64,000 nucleotides of DNA from JBCCEJ01 sp039030335. GTDB taxonomy: Bacteria > Pseudomonadota > Gammaproteobacteria > HK1. Shown here one piece after another: positions 60,909 to 64,000 of the stretch (the stretch's first letter is position 1; each line of letters begins with the position of its first letter). The notes below the pieces were generated by a model. The model searched no databases and was not told where the DNA came from. It saw only the letters and a list, made by a program, of their open reading frames with translations. The translations under genes were made by a program, and so were the position numbers. The stretch spans positions 1-64,000 of the forward strand of contig JBCCEJ010000004.1 of assembly GCA_039030335.1 (NCBI GenBank), in the 5' to 3' direction.

Positions 60909-61247
60909 AACCGCTCTCCAGATGGAACTTCTTGAGATCCTTAGCAACATCTGTGCCCGAGCTGGCAAGTTGTTGTTTTCGATAGGTTTCCAACTGCTCG
61001 GGTTTCGAATCAGCGCATGGACTGTAAAGATCCCCGACAAGACTGCTTGGTACTTCGACCTTGCCTGTCCGCCGGGTTGCCCGACGCCGCGCGTGCGTCG
61101 TTTGCAGTGGCAAACCTGAATCGGGCAGCGCTGAGCGCCGCGTGGAACGCACCCGGGTTATCCGGGCAGCGATTATTGCGCTGCCGACTGGTAGGATCCG
61201 GGCGCTCGGCTGCGAGTTGAACAGTCGGGCTTTAACGAGAGTTCTCT
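60909..61247. other. Divergent region between the PEP-CTERM-like gene and dctQ
   Basis: 339 bases with no convincing gene. Two inverted repeats are seen: GTTTGC-AGTG-GCAAAC at about 61098-61113, and GGCAGCG (61165-61171) with CGCTGCC (61179-61185) around ATTATTG, which is 62 bases before the dctQ ATG and could be an operator or a hairpin. No clear sigma70 pair is visible for either direction. Confidence 0.45.
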
Positions 61248-61793
61248 ATGGTAACTGCGCTTAGCTGGGTGGTCCGTGTTCTCGACGCCCTGAACGAATA
61301 CGTCGGGCGCGCGGCCGCGTGGCTGACCGTCTTCATGGTGCTGATGGTCACGCTGATCGTCGTCATGCGCTACGTGTTTGGCCTGGGCTTCATCTGGATG
61401 CAGGAAAGCTACGTCTGGGCGCACGGCATGGTGTTCATGCTCGGCGCCGGTTACACGTTGCTACACGACGGGCACGTTCGGATCGACATCATTTACCGGT
61501 CCGCTTCGCAAACCTATCGTGACATCGTCAACATCATCGGATGCACCGCCTTTGTGCTGCCGGTTTGCTGGATCATCCTCGAGAAGAGCGTCGGCTATGT
61601 CTCCCGAAGCTTCCGGCTGATGGAATCGTCCGCCGAGGCCGGTGGCCTTCCCTACCTGTTCATTCTGAAAGGCATGATCTGGGCGTTTGCGATTCTGCTC
61701 GGGCTGCAGGCAATTTCACTGATCGTCCGCTCCATTCTGTCGCTCGCCGGCCACGAGGTGGAGCCGAACTACAAGGACGCAGGCGCCGCATGA
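61248..61793 (+). CDS. dctQ: TRAP transporter small permease (DctQ)
   Basis: 181 residues with four predicted helices (AWLTVFMVLMVTLIVVMRYVFGLGFIWMQE; VFMLGAGYTLLHDGHVRID; IIGCTAFVLPVCWIILEKSV; FILKGMIWAFAILLGLQAISLIV). GAGYTLLHDGHVRIDI and SLIVRS are family blocks. It forms the inner-membrane carrier together with DctM and takes substrate from a periplasmic DctP. Its stop overlaps the ATG of dctM (ATGA), so the pair is translationally coupled. Confidence 0.9.
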   Translation: MVTALSWVVRVLDALNEYVGRAAAWLTVFMVLMVTLIVVMRYVFGLGFIWMQESYVWAHGMVFMLGAGYTLLHDGHVRIDIIYRSASQTYRDIVNIIGCTAFVLPVCWIILEKSVGYVSRSFRLMESSAEAGGLPYLFILKGMIWAFAILLGLQAISLIVRSILSLAGHEVEPNYKDAGAA

Positions 61794-63169
61794 GCGAGCA
61801 AGTCCTCGGTCTCATCATGTTCGGGACCACGCTGGTCCTGTTGATGCTCGGATTTCCCGTAGCGCTGACCCTTGCAGGCTCCGCGCTGCTGTTCGCTTAC
61901 ATCGGTGACTCGCTGGACCTGTTTCTGATGGCGTTGATGGGGGCATACCCGCAGCGGATTTTCGGGATCATGCTAACCGAGACGTTCGTCGCCGTGCCGC
62001 TGTTCGTATTCATGGGCGTAATGCTGGAGCGGGCACGGATTGCGGGAGATCTCCTCGAGACGCTCGGCCTGATGTTTGGCCGGGTCAGAGGCGGGCTCGG
62101 GTTCACGGTCATCATCGTCGGCACGCTGCTCGCCGCGTCTACGGGAATCGTCGGTGCGACCGTCGTGACCATGGGATTGTTGAGCTTGCCGCCGATGCTA
62201 CGGGCCGGCTACGACCCCAAGCTCGCGACCGGCATCATCAACGGCGCGGGGACGCTCGGGCAGATCATCCCACCGTCGATCGTGTTGATCATCCTCGCAG
62301 ACGTTCTGCAGGGGGCAAATGAGCAGGCTGCAGAGCTTCGCGGCGATCTGGCGCCTGAGCCGGTTACGGGCATCGACCTGTTTGCCGGCGCGCTGTTTCC
62401 CGGGCTGTTGCTGGTTTGCTTCTATACGCTGTATCAGGTCTTCATGGCGGTGTACCGGCCCGAATCCTGTCCCGCCCTGATTCAGGGGGACGAGGAGAGG
62501 CCTCCGCTCATGGGGCGCTTCCTGCGCGTCGTACTTCCGCCGATTGCGCTCATCGTTCTCGTCTTGGGATCAATTCTCGTTGGTGCGGCAACACCCACCG
62601 AGTCGGCTGCCGTTGGCGCTGTTGGTGCGACCCTGATCGCTGCGAGCTACAAGCGTCTTTCGGTCGGTATCTTGCGGGAGGTTGCTCAGGCGACGCTCAA
62701 AGTATCCACGATGGTCTTCGTCATTCTGATCGGCGCGTCGATGTTTTCGCTCGTGTTCCGTGGATTTGGCGGCGACGAGATGATCGAGGAGTTCCTGGGA
62801 AACCTGCCGGGAGGAGCGGTCGGGGCGATGCTGCTTGTCATGGTCGTGATCTTCCTGCTCGGCTTCTTCCTCGACTTCATTGAAATCATCTTTGTCGTGA
62901 TTCCAATCGTCGCGCCAATACTCATCGCGCTCGGCATCAATCCCCTGTGGCTGGGCGTGATGGTCGGGATCAACCTGCAAACCAGCTTCCTTACACCGCC
63001 GTTTGGGTTCGCGCTCTTTTATCTGCGCGGCGTTGCACCGCCGAGCGTGAAGACGTCGGACATCTACAAGGGCGTGATTCCTTTCATCGCGATACAGGTG
63101 ATAACGCTCTGCGTTCTGTCTCTGTTCCCTGAACTCGCAACGTGGCTGCCGTCGGTATTGTTCAAGTAG
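61790..63169 (+). CDS. dctM: TRAP transporter large permease (DctM)
   Basis: 459 residues from the ATG that overlaps the dctQ stop; the frame is open far upstream but inside dctQ. About twelve helices: LGLIMFGTTLVLLMLGFPVALTLAGSALLFAYI; GTLLAASTGIVGATVVTMGLLSLPPMLRAGYDPKLATGIINGAGTLGQIIPPSIVLII, the DctM signature; and FLDFIEIIFVVIPIVAPI. An insertion of about 40 residues around GANEQAAELRGDLAPEPVTGIDL is seen in the mannitol/chloroaromatic TRAP subgroup. Sodium-driven uptake of an organic acid is expected. Confidence 0.93.
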   Translation: MSEQVLGLIMFGTTLVLLMLGFPVALTLAGSALLFAYIGDSLDLFLMALMGAYPQRIFGIMLTETFVAVPLFVFMGVMLERARIAGDLLETLGLMFGRVRGGLGFTVIIVGTLLAASTGIVGATVVTMGLLSLPPMLRAGYDPKLATGIINGAGTLGQIIPPSIVLIILADVLQGANEQAAELRGDLAPEPVTGIDLFAGALFPGLLLVCFYTLYQVFMAVYRPESCPALIQGDEERPPLMGRFLRVVLPPIALIVLVLGSILVGAATPTESAAVGAVGATLIAASYKRLSVGILREVAQATLKVSTMVFVILIGASMFSLVFRGFGGDEMIEEFLGNLPGGAVGAMLLVMVVIFLLGFFLDFIEIIFVVIPIVAPILIALGINPLWLGVMVGINLQTSFLTPPFGFALFYLRGVAPPSVKTSDIYKGVIPFIAIQVITLCVLSLFPELATWLPSVLFK

Positions 63170-63190
63170 GTCGGTCGACCCGGAAAAGCG

Positions 63191-63220
63191 AAAGGGGCGG
63201 ATTCGTACATCCGCCCCTTT
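63191..63220. terminator. Strong bidirectional terminator between dctM and dctP
   Basis: Perfect 12-base stem AAAGGGGCGGAT (63191-63202) / ATCCGCCCCTTT (63209-63220) with a 6-base loop, located 21 bases after dctM and 23 before the end of the convergent dctP. A-rich and T-rich flanks on either side make it work in both directions. Confidence 0.85.
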
Positions 63221-63243
63221 CCCGGTCTCCCGTCGACGCGCCG

Positions 63244-64000
63244 TCAGAGCTTTGCGTAGTCGCGTGATTCGATGAAGGCGCCCTCCGAAAGGCGGGCCCA
63301 GTTCACAGAGGTTTTGCGATACGCCACAACGTGGTCGTAGATTTCTTTCGACAGCTTGTCCTTTGAAGCAACGTCCGCGAGCACCTGAGGCGCGCGGCCG
63401 CCGATGGCTTTCAGAAGTTCTTCGCTGTACTTCTTGACCTGCACACCTTCCTCGTTGACGAGGGCATCCATCGCTGCATTGTTGAGCGCCTGGAACTGCG
63501 ACAGCAGCATGATATTCATCTTCGCAGCTGCATGTTCGACGATCGCGCGCGATGCCTTATCGAGCGCATCGAACTCGGCTTTGTTGATGAAGCAGTCGAG
63601 CACTGTCGCCGGTTCATGCCAGCCGGGGTAGTAGTAGTACTTGGCGACTTTGAACAAGCCTTTGCCACGGTCGGCGACTGGGCCGATCCACTCGGTGCCG
63701 TCGATCGCGCCCGATGTGAGGGCGGGCAATACCTCAGTGCCGGGCAGGAGAATCACATTGACCCCGAAGGTCTTGAGGATTTCACCGCCGAGGCCGGGCA
63801 TCCGGAACTTCAGACCTTTCAGGTCGTCGACCGTATTGATTTCCTTGTTGTACCAGCCGCCCATCTGGTTCCCGGTGTTGCCGCATGGCAGGAACTGCAG
63901 TCCGAGCTCGTTGTAGATCTTGTTGCAGATCTCCAGCCCGCCGGCCTGGTACAACCAGCCGTTTTGCTCTTGCGCATTCAGGCCGAATGGCATCCCGGCA
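63244..64000 (-). CDS. dctP: TRAP transporter substrate-binding protein (DctP), 5' part missing
   Basis: The frame enters the window at 64000 and runs to the stop at 63244 (252 codons visible), so the signal peptide and first ~100 residues lie outside. FGLNAQEQNGWLYQAGG, CGNTGNQMGGWYNKEINTVDDLKGLKFRMPGLGGEIL, GTEVLPALTSGAIDGTEWIGPVADRGKGLFKVAKYYYYPGWHEP are DctP blocks; the Arg in KFRMPG is the conserved carboxylate-binding residue. This is the mannitol/chloroaromatic-like DctP subgroup. It converges on dctM rather than lying with it, an uncommon gene order. Confidence 0.9.
   Translation of the reverse strand, partial: AGMPFGLNAQEQNGWLYQAGGLEICNKIYNELGLQFLPCGNTGNQMGGWYNKEINTVDDLKGLKFRMPGLGGEILKTFGVNVILLPGTEVLPALTSGAIDGTEWIGPVADRGKGLFKVAKYYYYPGWHEPATVLDCFINKAEFDALDKASRAIVEHAAAKMNIMLLSQFQALNNAAMDALVNEEGVQVKKYSEELLKAIGGRAPQVLADVASKDKLSKEIYDHVVAYRKTSVNWARLSEGAFIESRDYAKL

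Overview
The window is a gene-dense, GC-rich bacterial chromosome segment and reads as a proteobacterium, most likely gammaproteobacterial. The taxonomic pointers are a fused RlmKL methyltransferase, a divergent uvrA/ssb pair, a YedI-type DUF808 protein, a YegD-type Hsp70 homologue, a short-form (type 2) ArgC, TRAP transporters and a PEP-CTERM-like surface protein. These fit free-living or marine Gammaproteobacteria but do not fix the genus. I see no phage genes, insertion sequence, CRISPR array or rRNA operon. Genes are closely packed on both strands, often overlapping by 4 bases or converging on short hairpins.

Layout. 1-5.7 kb holds housekeeping genes: the 5' part of rlmI, a PfkB sugar/nucleoside kinase, uvrA, and ssb divergent from uvrA. 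5.7-11.4 kb carries a 2-oxoglutarate oxygenase, a small methyltransferase, two crotonase-fold enzymes that lack the usual catalytic glutamates, a DUF808 membrane protein, and a cupin/ChaC-like pair. 11.4-14.5 kb is one large hybrid sensor kinase. 14.6-27.8 kb is a catabolic stretch: an AroE-like dehydrogenase, a ketopantoate-reductase-like protein, a GST, an amidohydrolase, an amidase, a flavin monooxygenase with a basic repeat tail, an RimK-like ATP-grasp ligase, DUF2062, a methyltransferase, and a MarR-HpaB-esterase cluster. 27.8-39.7 kb has a membrane-anchored retropepsin-like protease, an acyl-CoA ligase/barrel/thioesterase operon, argC, rlmKL, an acyl-CoA dehydrogenase, an RND/MMPL exporter and an FMN alpha-hydroxyacid oxidase. 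39.9-42.4 kb holds an MFS transporter and a slipin.

The only long non-coding stretch is 42.35-43.73 kb. It contains a tRNA-like sequence and, on the minus strand, a stable-RNA-type promoter, about 320 bases of non-coding-looking sequence and an intrinsic terminator. This is a candidate structured RNA. Beyond it lie a rhomboid protease, an RraA-like protein, a small possible DNA-binding protein, a YegD-like chaperone, an unrecognised methyltransferase-like protein, and a VOC protein.

The most striking locus is at 49292-49741. A peroxiredoxin reading frame is interrupted by one in-frame TGA exactly where the peroxidatic cysteine belongs. The TGA is followed, at the right distance, by a small hairpin with a G-starting apical loop, the layout of a bacterial SECIS element. 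I read it as a selenocysteine peroxiredoxin that automatic gene calling would truncate. After it come a luciferase-like oxidoreductase, two tandem molybdopterin large subunits without partner subunits, an EmrB-type exporter, an M20 amidohydrolase, a CaiB/BaiF CoA-transferase, a PEP-CTERM-like protein and a TRAP transporter (dctQM, with a convergent dctP cut by the window end). Together the catabolic genes suggest a heterotroph specialised on acyl-CoA, amide/carbamoyl and aromatic or N-heterocyclic substrates taken up by TRAP systems.
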